From the NCBI RefSeq assembly GCF_003217295.1, contig NZ_QJTJ01000026.1:1-48311 (forward strand): a stretch of DNA of 48,311 bases, written 5' to 3'. Under the pieces are notes generated by a model. The model had not been told where the DNA came from. It searched no databases and saw only the letters and a program-made list of their open reading frames with translations. The stretch is from Ureibacillus chungkukjangi (GTDB taxonomy: Bacteria > Bacillota > Bacilli > Bacillales_A > Planococcaceae). Position numbers and translations under genes: made by a program. Shown in pieces: positions 16,844 to 24,812 of the stretch. Each line of letters begins with the position of its first letter. Position 1 is the stretch's first letter.

Positions 16844-17635
16844 ATGAAAATCGGATGTATTCAAATGAATGTGGGATTCGGTAAAGTAGATGAAAACTTC
16901 ACGCATGCAGAGGAATTGATTCGAGAAGCAGTTAGCCAAGGGGCTGAACTTGTTGTCTTACCGGAGATGTGGAATACCGGCTATGCACTTGAAAAGCTAG
17001 GGGAGCTTGCGGATAAAGATGGGGTTCGTTCCAAAGAATTTCTGCAGGGCTTATCTACTGAACTAGGCATTCATATTGTCGGCGGGTCTGTTGCAACAGA
17101 AAAGGACGGCAAATTCTACAATACGATGTATGTATATAATAACGAAGGTGAGCTAGTTAGCGAGTACAGTAAGGTTCATTTATTTAGATTAATGAATGAA
17201 GATCAATACTTAGAATCAGGCAATGAAATGAATCGCTTTGCTTTAGGAGATGTGGAGGCTGGTGGGGTGATATGCTACGATATTCGATTCCCAGAATGGC
17301 TTCGAGCACACGCATTAGCTGGAGCAAATGTGCTGTTTGTCTCTGCACAATGGCCAACACCACGTATCGATCACTGGAAAACCTTACTTCAAGCGCGTGC
17401 TATCGAAAACCAATGCTTCGTAATTGCTGTTAACCGTATTTCTCGCAAAGTCGAAAACTTCAATGGTCAATCCATGATTATTGAGCCGTGGGGCGAGGTG
17501 CTTTGGACAGGCTCTGAAACAGAAGAGCTAGCTGTCATTGATGTCGATTTCTCAAAAGTAGAAGAAATCCGCAGTCGCATCCCAGTTTACGACGACCGCC
17601 GTCCAGGTCTTTACGGTGGAGTAGTGGAAAAGTAA
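16844..17635 (+). CDS. mtnU: Carbon-nitrogen hydrolase (omega-amidase), MtnU/YkrU type
   Basis: A 263-residue nitrilase-superfamily amidase with the full triad: Glu41 (LVVLPEMWNTG), Lys110 (EYSKVHLF) and Cys144 (GVICYDIRFPEWLR). In the MtnE-linked pathway the enzyme hydrolyses 2-oxoglutaramate, the keto product of glutamine transamination, to 2-oxoglutarate and ammonia, pulling methionine salvage forward. ATG at 16844 is chosen because AGGGGG lies eight bases before it; the GTG two codons earlier is too close. The gene is separate from mtnE here (opposite strand), whereas in B. subtilis the two are neighbours in one operon. Confidence 0.88.
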   Translation: MKIGCIQMNVGFGKVDENFTHAEELIREAVSQGAELVVLPEMWNTGYALEKLGELADKDGVRSKEFLQGLSTELGIHIVGGSVATEKDGKFYNTMYVYNNEGELVSEYSKVHLFRLMNEDQYLESGNEMNRFALGDVEAGGVICYDIRFPEWLRAHALAGANVLFVSAQWPTPRIDHWKTLLQARAIENQCFVIAVNRISRKVENFNGQSMIIEPWGEVLWTGSETEELAVIDVDFSKVEEIRSRIPVYDDRRPGLYGGVVEK

Positions 17636-17659
17636 AAAAGTGTAATCCTCAAAAACTAT

Positions 17660-17730
17660 AAACATACTAACATTATGCAGCATCCTTTATCAAAGGGAAT
17701 TGTGCTATTAAATGATTAGTATGTTTTTTT
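17660..17730 (+). terminator. Long-stem terminator of mtnU
   Basis: AAACATACTAA pairs perfectly with TTAGTATGTTT across 45 bases that contain an inner CCTTT/AAAGG hairpin. A T-run follows directly. Confidence 0.75.
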
Positions 17731-17845
17731 GTTTTGCACGTTTTGGAAGCTTGGTTGTTTATCTTGGTCAAGAAAGAGGAATAGATGATTACCCACCAAG
17801 CTTTTATTTATGGCTTAAAGTTTGGTGTCAACAGGGGGGATACAC

Positions 17846-18301
17846 TTGGAATTGTATATTAGTGTAGCAACTAAATTTTTTGTCTCCATTGTTTGTATAG
17901 TTGTGGTTATTCGCCTCATCGGTCAAAAGGAATTAGCGCAAACCACGCCAACCGATTTAGTATTTATGCTCATCCTAGCAGATATTGTTGGGGGGATGAT
18001 TCACGAAAAGGATTTCAAAATTCCTCATATAATTTTTAGCATTGCACTTTGGGGATTCTTTATGTGGGGTGCTGAAAAGCTTGCCCAGAAGAAAGCCTTC
18101 GAGCGTTGGATCGATGGAAAACCTGAAGTTATCATTGAGAACGGAATTGTAAATCAGCAGCTAATGAAAAAACAGCACATAACGATGCAGGAGCTAAATA
18201 CACAGCTCAGAAAGCAAGGCGTTTTTAATATCGATAAAGTAAGACTCGGCATCCTCGAAATTGATGGAAGTATTTCAGTCGATCTCTCGAAGGAGGAGTG
18301 A
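17846..18301 (+). CDS. DUF421 (YetF-like) membrane protein, short form
   Basis: A 151-residue protein with an N-terminal membrane part (about 5-70: KFFVSIVCIVVVIRLIGQKELAQTTPTDLVFMLIL) and the DUF421 cytoplasmic domain (KPEVIIENGIVNQQLMKKQHITMQELNTQLRKQG, VRLGILEIDGSISV). DUF421 proteins such as YetF/YrbG are found in spore-formers; their function is poorly known. Full-size members are about 220 residues, so this is a short version. TTG at 17846 is chosen because a strong AGGGGGG lies seven bases before it. Confidence 0.85.
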   Translation: MELYISVATKFFVSIVCIVVVIRLIGQKELAQTTPTDLVFMLILADIVGGMIHEKDFKIPHIIFSIALWGFFMWGAEKLAQKKAFERWIDGKPEVIIENGIVNQQLMKKQHITMQELNTQLRKQGVFNIDKVRLGILEIDGSISVDLSKEE

Positions 18302-18325
18302 TTAGGAGCCTACCTAATCATTTTT
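18300..18325 (+). terminator. Terminator of the DUF421 gene
   Basis: GATTAGG pairs with CCTAATC and a T-run follows. The stem begins inside the stop codon. Confidence 0.85.
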
Positions 18326-18535
18326 ACATTTTCTTAACTAATAATCCTGCAACAAATTAAATGCTTCACATACTATAGTTTCGACTCTCTGGGGCTGTCA
18401 TGGCTTTGGGGAGTTTTTGTTATTGATAAGTTAAGGGAGTCAGATGAGAAAATAGTAATTTAAACAGTAATATACATACTATTAAATGCAAGAAAGTTTA
18501 TAATATAGAAAAATCAGTGTATTGGGGGAATATAT

Positions 18536-19078
18536 ATGCCAACTAAAGCCTTAATCATCGTAGACATGAGCAACGACTTCGTTGCGGATAATGGGAGCTT
18601 GACTGCAGGGAAGCCGGCGCAGGAGGTTGTGCCTTATATTATTGAGCAAGCAAATGAGTTTTTGAGTAAGGACCAGGTTGTTGTGGTGGCAATGGATGCA
18701 CATGAAGAAAACGATGCCCATTTTGAATTGTGGCCAGCGCATAATGTCGTTGGGACAAAGGGGCAGGAGCTTTATGATGATTTGTTAACTTGGTTTAAGG
18801 AGCATGAATCGAATCCTCATGTGATTTATCAACCGAAAACAAATTATAATGCTTTCTTTAAAACAAATTTAGCAGAGAAATTAAAGGCTCTAGGTGTTGA
18901 AAAGGTGCATGTGGTAGGTGTTTGTACAGACATTTGTGACTTTTTAACGGTGGCTGGAGCAGATGCAGAAGGGTTTAAAACGGTAATTCATAAACGTGGT
19001 GTAGCAACCTTTACCGATTTAGGCGACACGTTTGTTAATCATATGAAAACTTGTTTTTTTACTGAAATTATTGAATAA
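18536..19078 (+). CDS. pncA: Isochorismatase-family cysteine hydrolase, probable nicotinamidase
   Basis: A 180-residue cysteine hydrolase. The nicotinamidase pattern is visible: catalytic Asp10 (LIIVDMSNDF), Lys101 (YQPKTNYNAF) and Cys130 (VVGVCTDICD), with metal-site residues Asp54, His56 (MDAHEEND) and His69 (WPAHNVVGT). This would convert nicotinamide to nicotinate for NAD salvage. The family also includes ureidoacrylate and isochorismate hydrolases, but the DAH...WPAHN metal site favours nicotinamidase. It starts with ATG after GGGGGAAT and stands alone. Confidence 0.85.
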   Translation: MPTKALIIVDMSNDFVADNGSLTAGKPAQEVVPYIIEQANEFLSKDQVVVVAMDAHEENDAHFELWPAHNVVGTKGQELYDDLLTWFKEHESNPHVIYQPKTNYNAFFKTNLAEKLKALGVEKVHVVGVCTDICDFLTVAGADAEGFKTVIHKRGVATFTDLGDTFVNHMKTCFFTEIIE

Positions 19079-19085
19079 AGTAGGT

Positions 19086-19128
19086 AGAGTTCTCTTAAGG
19101 CAATCTTGCTTTGAGTGAACTCTTTTTT
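19086..19128 (+). terminator. Terminator of pncA
   Basis: AGAGTTC pairs with GAACTCT, with further inner pairing (AAGGCAA with TTGCTTT); T-run follows. Confidence 0.85.
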
Positions 19129-19217
19129 ATTCATTTTGGCAAAGTTGTTTAGGTTCAACAAAATTCTCCAAATAATTCCTCTTGCCGTCTCAATGGTCTC
19201 ATTTTAGAATGAATAAA

Positions 19218-19239
19218 AGAACAAACGTTCGCATATACT
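19218..19239 (+). promoter_or_regulatory. LexA (DinR) box and -10 of the uvrX-like gene
   Basis: GAAC-AAAC-GTTC at 19219-19230 matches the Bacillus LexA consensus GAAC-N4-GTTC exactly. TATACT at 19234-19239 is a likely -10, so the box occupies the promoter spacer. A 10-bp palindrome TTCGTACGAA follows at 19241-19250. SOS control of the polymerase and YolD pair is expected. Confidence 0.8.
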
Positions 19240-19266
19240 GTTCGTACGAATTGAGAGGTGGAGAAG

Positions 19267-20580
19267 ATGTGTGGAAATGCTCTGAGGATGGATGATTATC
19301 GTGCTACTACTGCAGATGCTTTTAAAATTTACGAACAGGCGCCGAATCGTTCAATTATGTGTATTGATATGCGCTGCTTTTTTGCAAGCTGTATGGCAAT
19401 GCTAGAAAATATTAATCCGCTTGAAGTGCCGATTGCGGTTGTAGGGAATTTCCAGCAAAAGGGGAGTATTGTACTTGCTGCGTCACCACCTATGAAACAA
19501 CGCTTTGGCATCAAAACGGGCTCGCGTCTTTTTGAAATCCCTAAGCATCCTGATATCCGTTTATTCGAGCCGAAAATGGAGTTTTTTGTACGTATGTCAA
19601 TGGAAATTACCGATTTAATTAATCAGTTTGTCCCAAAAGAAGCCATCCACGTTTACAGCATAGATGAGAGCTTTGTTGATCTCACTGGAACTGAGAAGCT
19701 ATGGGGACCTCCCGAAGAGACGGCTAAGGTTATTCAGGATAGCATTCTTCGACAATTTCAAATTCCAAGCGCGGTCGGAATGGGTCCAAATATGCTTATG
19801 GCAAAGCTTGCCCTTGATTTAGATGCGAAAAAGACGGGTTTTGCAAAATGGACATATGAAGATGTGCCGAAAAAGCTTTGGTCGATCTCGCCCCTGTCAG
19901 AAATGTGGGGAATTGGCCGGAGAACAGAGCTTTCCCTGAACAATATGGGGATTTTTACGGTTGGGGATTTAGCTCAGGCAGACCTAAAAACCTTAGAAGA
20001 TCACTTTGGTATTATGGGAAATCAGCTTTATCATCATGCATGGGGAATTGATCTATCTCCACTTGGTGCACCGCTTGCACAAGGGCAAATTAGCTTTGGG
20101 AAAGGGCAGGTATTGATGCGTGATTATCGCAATCGAAATGAGATTCTAGCCGTCATTCTGGAGATGTGTGAAGATGTCGCAAGGAGAGCGAGAGAAGCCG
20201 GGCAAGCCGGGAGAACGATTACGCTTGGTCTTAGCTATAGTAAGGACGCCTTTGGTGGAGGCTTTAATCGTGCTCGCACCATCGATGAACCGACAAATGA
20301 TACGATGAAGATTTTTAAAGTATGTAAGGAGTTATTTGATGAGCATTACGCAGAGCGACCAGCAAGGCAAATTTCAATTAGTATCTCGAAATTAGAATCG
20401 GAACGCTCCATACAGCTTAGTCTGTTTGACAATAAAAAATGGAAAAGGCGAAAGCTCGGCGCGACAATGGATTATTTGCGAACAAGATATGGTTCAGCAG
20501 CGGTTTTACGTGCTGTTTCTTATACGGAAGCGGGAACGGCTATTAAGCGTGCCCAGCTTCTAGGGGGACATAAAATCTAG
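19267..20580 (+). CDS. Y-family DNA polymerase, UvrX/YqjW type
   Basis: A 437-residue Y-family (DinB/UmuC-like) translesion polymerase. Catalytic acidic residues are visible in IMCIDMRCFFASC near the N terminus and YSIDESFVDLTG near residue 135. The little-finger region and the DKKW-like tail LSLFDNKKWKRRKLG follow, the latter resembling a beta-clamp-binding QLSLF motif. In B. subtilis, YqjW and prophage UvrX form SOS-induced pairs with YolD-like proteins, as here. ATG at 19267 is chosen because GAGAGGTGG precedes it; the GTG at 19258 is part of that ribosome site. It acts in error-prone bypass of lesions. Confidence 0.92.
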   Translation: MCGNALRMDDYRATTADAFKIYEQAPNRSIMCIDMRCFFASCMAMLENINPLEVPIAVVGNFQQKGSIVLAASPPMKQRFGIKTGSRLFEIPKHPDIRLFEPKMEFFVRMSMEITDLINQFVPKEAIHVYSIDESFVDLTGTEKLWGPPEETAKVIQDSILRQFQIPSAVGMGPNMLMAKLALDLDAKKTGFAKWTYEDVPKKLWSISPLSEMWGIGRRTELSLNNMGIFTVGDLAQADLKTLEDHFGIMGNQLYHHAWGIDLSPLGAPLAQGQISFGKGQVLMRDYRNRNEILAVILEMCEDVARRAREAGQAGRTITLGLSYSKDAFGGGFNRARTIDEPTNDTMKIFKVCKELFDEHYAERPARQISISISKLESERSIQLSLFDNKKWKRRKLGATMDYLRTRYGSAAVLRAVSYTEAGTAIKRAQLLGGHKI

Positions 20581-20606
20581 CCATTATATAGGAAGAGGTG
20601 ATGAAA

Positions 20607-20927
20607 GTGATTCGGGATCGTGGAAATATTAAATGGAATGCGATGATGTTACCTGAGCATGTAAAATTGCTTCGAGAGTGGCAGGAAAGGAACGAGGATG
20701 TTGAAAAACCCGAGTTAGATGAATGGGCACTTCAAGAGCTTAGTGAGCAATTACAAATTGCATGCAGGGATCATATGCAAGTGGAGCTGAAGATTTGGGA
20801 AGCCGCACATATCTTTACGGCAACAGGTATTATCTCTAAGCTCGATGACATAAAAAGAATGCTCTATTTGGAGGACGGCCGTAGATTTCCTTTTCAATTT
20901 ATCGTAGGTTTAACCAAGTACGAATAG
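20607..20927 (+). CDS. YolD-like protein
   Basis: A 106-residue YolD family protein, recognised by the start VIRDRGNIKWNAMMLPEHVKLLREW and by its partner polymerase directly upstream. YolD-like proteins are encoded beside UvrX/YqjW-type polymerases in Bacilli and are thought to act as UmuD-like cofactors. GTG at 20607 is chosen because GAGGTGAT lies at ideal spacing and the family normally begins at this isoleucine-arginine motif; the ATG at 20601 lies within that site. It shares the LexA-controlled transcript. Confidence 0.88.
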   Translation: MIRDRGNIKWNAMMLPEHVKLLREWQERNEDVEKPELDEWALQELSEQLQIACRDHMQVELKIWEAAHIFTATGIISKLDDIKRMLYLEDGRRFPFQFIVGLTKYE

Positions 20928-21042
20928 CTTGTTTTTGATATGAAAGTGCAAAGAAATTGTAATAATCAATCGAAAGTCCTCACAATTACAGGTTTTCCGG
21001 TGTAATATTAACATGAATTTGGTAAGAAAATGTTGTGGACAT

Positions 21043-21067
21043 GTTTATCTCTATACCTCCTGGGAAT
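21043..21067 (+). promoter_or_regulatory. Sigma-B promoter of the KGG stress-protein gene
   Basis: GTTTAT (21043-21048), a 13-bp spacer and GGGAAT (21062-21067) fit the sigma-B consensus GTTTAA-N12-15-GGGTAT closely. It sits 55 bp before the start codon of a GsiB-like gene, a classic sigma-B target. Confidence 0.75.
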
Positions 21068-21121
21068 ATATCCAATAAGCTTATCCCAATAAGCAAATAA
21101 AATTTTTAGGAGGAATTAGAA

Positions 21122-21598
21122 ATGGCTAACAAACGCAATAAGAACGATAACAAGAATGGAAAAATGACTGTTCAAGAAGCGGGACGCTTGGGTGGAGAAG
21201 CTACCTCCAAAAATCACGATCGAGAATTCTATGAAGAAATCGGTCGAAAAGGCGGGGAAGCGACTGCAGAAAACCACGGCAGAGAGTTCTATGAAGAAAT
21301 CGGTCGTAAGGGTGGAGAAACTACTGCAGAAACTCATGGCAAAGAATTCTTCCAAGAAATTGGTCGTAAGGGCGGCGAGGCTACTTCCGAAAACCGCGGT
21401 GAGGAATTCTATGAAGAAATCGGCCGTAAAGGCGGAGAAGCCACTCAAAATAACAACAACACTAACCGCGATAATGATAACAATACGAGAAGCAATCGAG
21501 ACAATGACAACAACAGCAAAATGAGCCGTGAAGAAGCGGGTCGAAAAGGCGGCGAGGCCAGTAGACGCAGCCGTAGCAGTAAAAAGAATGATAAATAA
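21122..21598 (+). CDS. KGG-repeat general stress protein (GsiB-like)
   Basis: A 158-residue, highly hydrophilic protein made of ~20-residue repeats around GRKGGEAT, with the spacer ENHGREFYEEI. Five GRLGG/GRKGG repeats run to about residue 112. A linker of Asn/Asp/Arg (NNNNTNRDNDNN) follows, then a final GRKGGEASRRSRSSKK. KGG repeats (stress-induced bacterial acidophilic repeat) resemble plant LEA proteins and protect against desiccation and other stress. B. subtilis gsiB is about this size and sigma-B controlled. The DNA also repeats with a 60-bp period. A strong TAGGAGG site precedes ATG. Confidence 0.93.
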   Translation: MANKRNKNDNKNGKMTVQEAGRLGGEATSKNHDREFYEEIGRKGGEATAENHGREFYEEIGRKGGETTAETHGKEFFQEIGRKGGEATSENRGEEFYEEIGRKGGEATQNNNNTNRDNDNNTRSNRDNDNNSKMSREEAGRKGGEASRRSRSSKKNDK

Positions 21599-21655
21599 AC
21601 TATTACTAAACTAGTAATCCCACTATTACCTAATATTTAGAAATAACCACTTACG

Positions 21656-21710
21656 AAAAGGGATATTTGGAAGCTGAAATAGGCTTTCGAATATCCCTTT
21701 TTTTATTTTT
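21656..21710 (+). terminator. Terminator of the KGG gene
   Basis: AAAGGGATAT pairs with ATATCCCTTT, with an inner GAAGC/GCTTTC helix, and is followed by a long T-run. Confidence 0.85.
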
Positions 21711-21866
21711 ATAAAATGAAAATCCCTTTAAATCAAGGCTGAAACAAGCTATAATTTCAAAATTTTGCTAAATTGGTTGCTTGAAACTTACCTACGATTA
21801 AGATATATTGAATCTCGTTGATGCTGTGATGGCGAATGTTTTGGGAATCCGACTTATAAAGGGGAA

Positions 21867-22433
21867 ATGAGAAACAATATGCAAGACTACTACAATGACA
21901 ATTATCTTTATAATTTAATTGCTTCTACGATTCTGGCTGTAGGAATGACGAATGAGTTAAAGCAGGATGAATCTGGAATCAATATGACATATAATTTTAT
22001 TAGTAACTGTGTGGGGTTTGATGCGGAACGTTTAGTGGAGGCATGGCAGGAAATAGAAGCAGCTATTCCATTCGAGCAATATGTAAGAGCGTTAACTATG
22101 CACGAGCTTGGGCATGCGATAGATCGAGAGGCATTACAGAAATCCCTTGATCGAACATTAGAGATTATGGAAATAAAAAAGAATCATTCGGATGTGGAGC
22201 TTTATACAAATGAGCATCTCCTAGGTATCATTTTAGAAGAGCATGAAATGAACATCGTCTTTGAAGAGACTGCTTGGCAAAATGCAAAGCAACTAAATGA
22301 AGCAGTACAAATGATTGATGAAGTAACATTCGAACTGATTAAAAATCAAAGTCTGGCTACATATAAAAACCTATATAAAGAAGATTTATCTATTTACAGC
22401 CTAGTCAAGGAAAAAAGTCTGCAATCCGTATAA
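21867..22433 (+). CDS. Hypothetical protein with an HExxH metallopeptidase motif
   Basis: I do not recognise this 188-residue protein as a named family. Residues 79-83 read HELGH in a helix context (ALTMHELGHAID), the zinc-binding HExxH of metallopeptidases. A possible third ligand lies about 41-44 residues later in IILEEHEMNIVFEE. There is no signal peptide or membrane span, so it is probably cytoplasmic. The N terminus is rich in Asn/Tyr (NNMQDYYNDNYLYN). ATG at 21867 lies only three bases after GGGG; ATG at 21879 is an alternative. It stands alone between terminators. Confidence 0.75.
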   Translation: MRNNMQDYYNDNYLYNLIASTILAVGMTNELKQDESGINMTYNFISNCVGFDAERLVEAWQEIEAAIPFEQYVRALTMHELGHAIDREALQKSLDRTLEIMEIKKNHSDVELYTNEHLLGIILEEHEMNIVFEETAWQNAKQLNEAVQMIDEVTFELIKNQSLATYKNLYKEDLSIYSLVKEKSLQSV

Positions 22434-22515
22434 ATTTCGGGTAGTAGATGCCATGAGCGGGCTCTTTTTAATGTTTATTCCCATTTTAGCAAGAGTGAAA
22501 CCACCTTATAAATTG

Positions 22516-22563
22516 ATGCATCAATGATTGTTTATGCACAAACAATCATGGTGCTTTTTTTGT
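22516..22563 (+). terminator. Terminator after the HExxH gene
   Basis: GCATCAATGATTGTTT pairs with AAACAATCATGGTGC, followed by T-run. The rest of the 22434-22866 gap holds the tdh promoter and A+T-rich leader; I see no further gene. Confidence 0.85.
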
Positions 22564-22692
22564 TCTGTAATAAGGGTAAATAAATGAAATTTTAAGTGTA
22601 AATAGTAGGGTGCCGCTTATGTTAAATACCCAATTTTAACGAGTTGCATATGATAGAAGGGGTAGTTAATAGAAAAGACTAAAAATTATATA

Positions 22693-22721
22693 TTGTCTTT
22701 TATAAAAGAACGAAGTATAAT
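22693..22721 (+). promoter_or_regulatory. Sigma-A promoter of the threonine dehydrogenase gene
   Basis: TTGTCT (22693-22698), a 17-bp spacer and a perfect TATAAT (22716-22721). The resulting leader is about 140 bases with no recognisable riboswitch. Confidence 0.6.
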
Positions 22722-22866
22722 AAAAATCGCTATAAACGTTGATATAACAGTGTTTAGTTGTATTTTTGGAATGTACATTTGTTTGTGTAGATAAGAGTTT
22801 TGAAAATTTGAAAAATGAAAGTTAAATAGACAAAAAAGCTTTTTTAACATCAAGGGAGGGTGCGAC

Positions 22867-23820
22867 ATGAAAAAAATTATTGTCACGGGTGCTTTAGGAC
22901 AAATTGGGTCAGAACTGACTGTGAAATTGCGTGATATATATGGTGAGGATAATGTCCTAGCTACAGATATTCGTAAACCAGAAGACATTTGTGGACCGTT
23001 TGAATTATTGGATGTAACGGACGCGAAGAAAATGTATGAGCTATCGAAGGATTTTGAGGCAGATACAATGATTCATATGGCTGCGTTATTATCAGCAACA
23101 GCCGAAAAGAATCCACTATTTGCATGGAATTTGAATATGGGTGGGTTAATGAACGCACTTGAAGTGTCACGTGAGTTAGATTTACAGTTCTTTACGCCAA
23201 GCTCAATCGGTGCATTTGGTCCATCAACACCTAAGGACAACACACCTCAAGATACGCTGCAACGTCCAACTACGATGTATGGTGTCAACAAGGTAGCGGG
23301 AGAGCTATTATGTGATTACTATTTTAATCGTTTTGGCGTAGATACGCGCGGCGTCCGTTTCCCAGGGTTAATTTCATATGCTACCCCTCCTGGTGGTGGT
23401 ACTACGGATTATGCAGTAGATATTTATTATAAAGCGGTAGAGCAAGGGCGTTACACATCATATATTGCAGAGGGAACTTACATGGATATGATGTATATGC
23501 CGGATGCCCTGCAAGCAATTGTGAATTTAATGGAGGCAGATGGCTCGAAATTGAAGCATCGAAATGCCTTTAATATTTCAGCAATGAGCTTTGAGCCTTC
23601 GCAAATCGCGGCTGAAATTAAAAAGCACATCCCATCCTTTAAAATGGATTACACCGTAGACCCTGTCCGCCAAGCAATTGCAGACAGCTGGCCAAACGCC
23701 ATCGACTCTTCAGCAGCAGTAGAAGAGTGGGGCTTCAAAGCAGACTTCGATTTAGAAAAAATGACAATCGATATGCTAGAAAAATTAAAAGTAAAATTAA
23801 ATCAAAAAGCCATTTCATAA
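22867..23820 (+). CDS. tdh: L-threonine 3-dehydrogenase, SDR type
   Basis: A 317-residue extended short-chain dehydrogenase: nucleotide-binding GALGQIGSE near the N terminus, DxxD-like [23 protein letters not shown], the Ser of [19 protein letters not shown], and the catalytic YGVNKVAGE. The phrases [30 protein letters not shown] and MYMPDALQA are, from memory, marks of SDR-type threonine dehydrogenases (as in Flavobacterium and Cupriavidus) rather than UDP-sugar epimerases. It oxidises L-threonine to 2-amino-3-oxobutyrate with NAD. The second enzyme, Kbl, lies at 9507-10697. GGGAGGG precedes ATG. Specificity is inferred. Confidence 0.88.
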   Translation: MKKIIVTGALGQIGSELTVKLRDIYGEDNVLATDIRKPEDICGPFELLDVTDAKKMYELSKDFEADTMIHMAALLSATAEKNPLFAWNLNMGGLMNALEVSRELDLQFFTPSSIGAFGPSTPKDNTPQDTLQRPTTMYGVNKVAGELLCDYYFNRFGVDTRGVRFPGLISYATPPGGGTTDYAVDIYYKAVEQGRYTSYIAEGTYMDMMYMPDALQAIVNLMEADGSKLKHRNAFNISAMSFEPSQIAAEIKKHIPSFKMDYTVDPVRQAIADSWPNAIDSSAAVEEWGFKADFDLEKMTIDMLEKLKVKLNQKAIS

Positions 23821-23822
23821 AT

Positions 23823-23870
23823 AAAAGTGTGAGACTTAGTTAGAAAAAAAACTAGGTCACACACTTTTTT
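23823..23870 (+). terminator. Terminator of tdh
   Basis: AAAAGTGTG pairs with CACACTTTT, with inner pairing (ACTTAGTT/AACTAGGT), followed by T. Confidence 0.85.
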
Positions 23871-23895
23871 GAATTTGAGATTGAGGGAGCTTGGA

Positions 23896-24000
23896 TTCCG
23901 ACAGTTTGGACAGGAATTCCGACAGTTTCAGCGTGAATACTGATACTTTTGAGGATAATTCCGACACTTCACTCCAAAATCCCGACAACTCAGAATTAGC
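23896..24000. repeat. Tandem array of five degenerate 21-bp repeats (TTCCGACAG type)
   Basis: The motif TTCCGACAG or a close variant begins at 23896, 23917, 23938, 23959 and 23980, exactly every 21 bp. The intervening 12 bases vary. The array fills the gap between the converging tdh and trpA genes, where no trpA terminator is visible. Confidence 0.8.
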
Positions 24001-24020
24001 CTTACACTAAATCCAATATT

Positions 24021-24812
24021 TTAAATTCCAACTTCATTTGCAGCCAACTTAGAGGCTTTAACTAATTCCTCAATCGCCTCCCAATCCTCGGCAACTAGGC
24101 TATCAACAATTTTACTTCCGACAATCACACCGCTGCAAAACGAGCCAAAGTCTTTTACGTGAGTTGCTGTTGAAATCCCAAAGCCAGCTAACACAGGAGT
24201 GTCAGTGTAGGATTGAATTTTTTTAAAATGCGCCTCTAGTTCATTAGCAAAGCTTGAACGTGCACCAGTAATACCATTTACAGTAACTGCGTAGATAAAG
24301 CCTTCACTTGCTTTCGTTAAACGTTCCATGCGTTCGGGTGTGCTAGTTAAAGAAACGAGCTGTACAAGAGAAATTTCAGCAGCAGTTAGGGCAGGATGGA
24401 CGACTTCACTTTCCTCTAAGGGCATGTCTGGGATTATTAAACCACGAATACCTGCCACACTCGCGTCAGCAGCAAACTGTTCCACGCCATAAGCTAAAAT
24501 CGGATTTAAATAAGTCATGGCAACAAGTGGAACTGTGATTTCATCTGCAAAGCTAGTTAGGGTTTCAATTACTTTGCGTAAAGTAGTACCGCTTGCTAAA
24601 GCACGTTCGCCAGCTCTTTCAATAGTTGGACCATCTGCGACAGGATCAGTAAATGGTATGCCAACCTCGATTGCAGTCACACCAAGCTCTTGAAGTCTCA
24701 GAATGATCGGCTTTAATTTCTCTAAGCCGCCATCACCAGCCATAATATATGGAATAAATGCCTTATCACCTGAAGCCGTAACCGATAAAATTGCATCCTT
24801 TAATTGACTCAT
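24021..24812 (-). CDS. trpA: Tryptophan synthase alpha subunit
   Basis: A 263-residue TIM-barrel subunit that cleaves indole-3-glycerol phosphate to indole and glyceraldehyde phosphate and passes indole to TrpB. Visible marks are [13 protein letters not shown], the catalytic Glu of [26 protein letters not shown], the catalytic Asp of [12 protein letters not shown], and the phosphate loops [10 protein letters not shown] and [11 protein letters not shown]. It overlaps the end of trpB by four bases. Last gene of trpDCFBA; the expected terminator region is occupied by the 21-bp array. Confidence 0.96.
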   Translation of the reverse strand: MSQLKDAILSVTASGDKAFIPYIMAGDGGLEKLKPIILRLQELGVTAIEVGIPFTDPVADGPTIERAGERALASGTTLRKVIETLTSFADEITVPLVAMTYLNPILAYGVEQFAADASVAGIRGLIIPDMPLEESEVVHPALTAAEISLVQLVSLTSTPERMERLTKASEGFIYAVTVNGITGARSSFANELEAHFKKIQSYTDTPVLAGFGISTATHVKDFGSFCSGVIVGSKIVDSLVAEDWEAIEELVKASKLAANEVGI

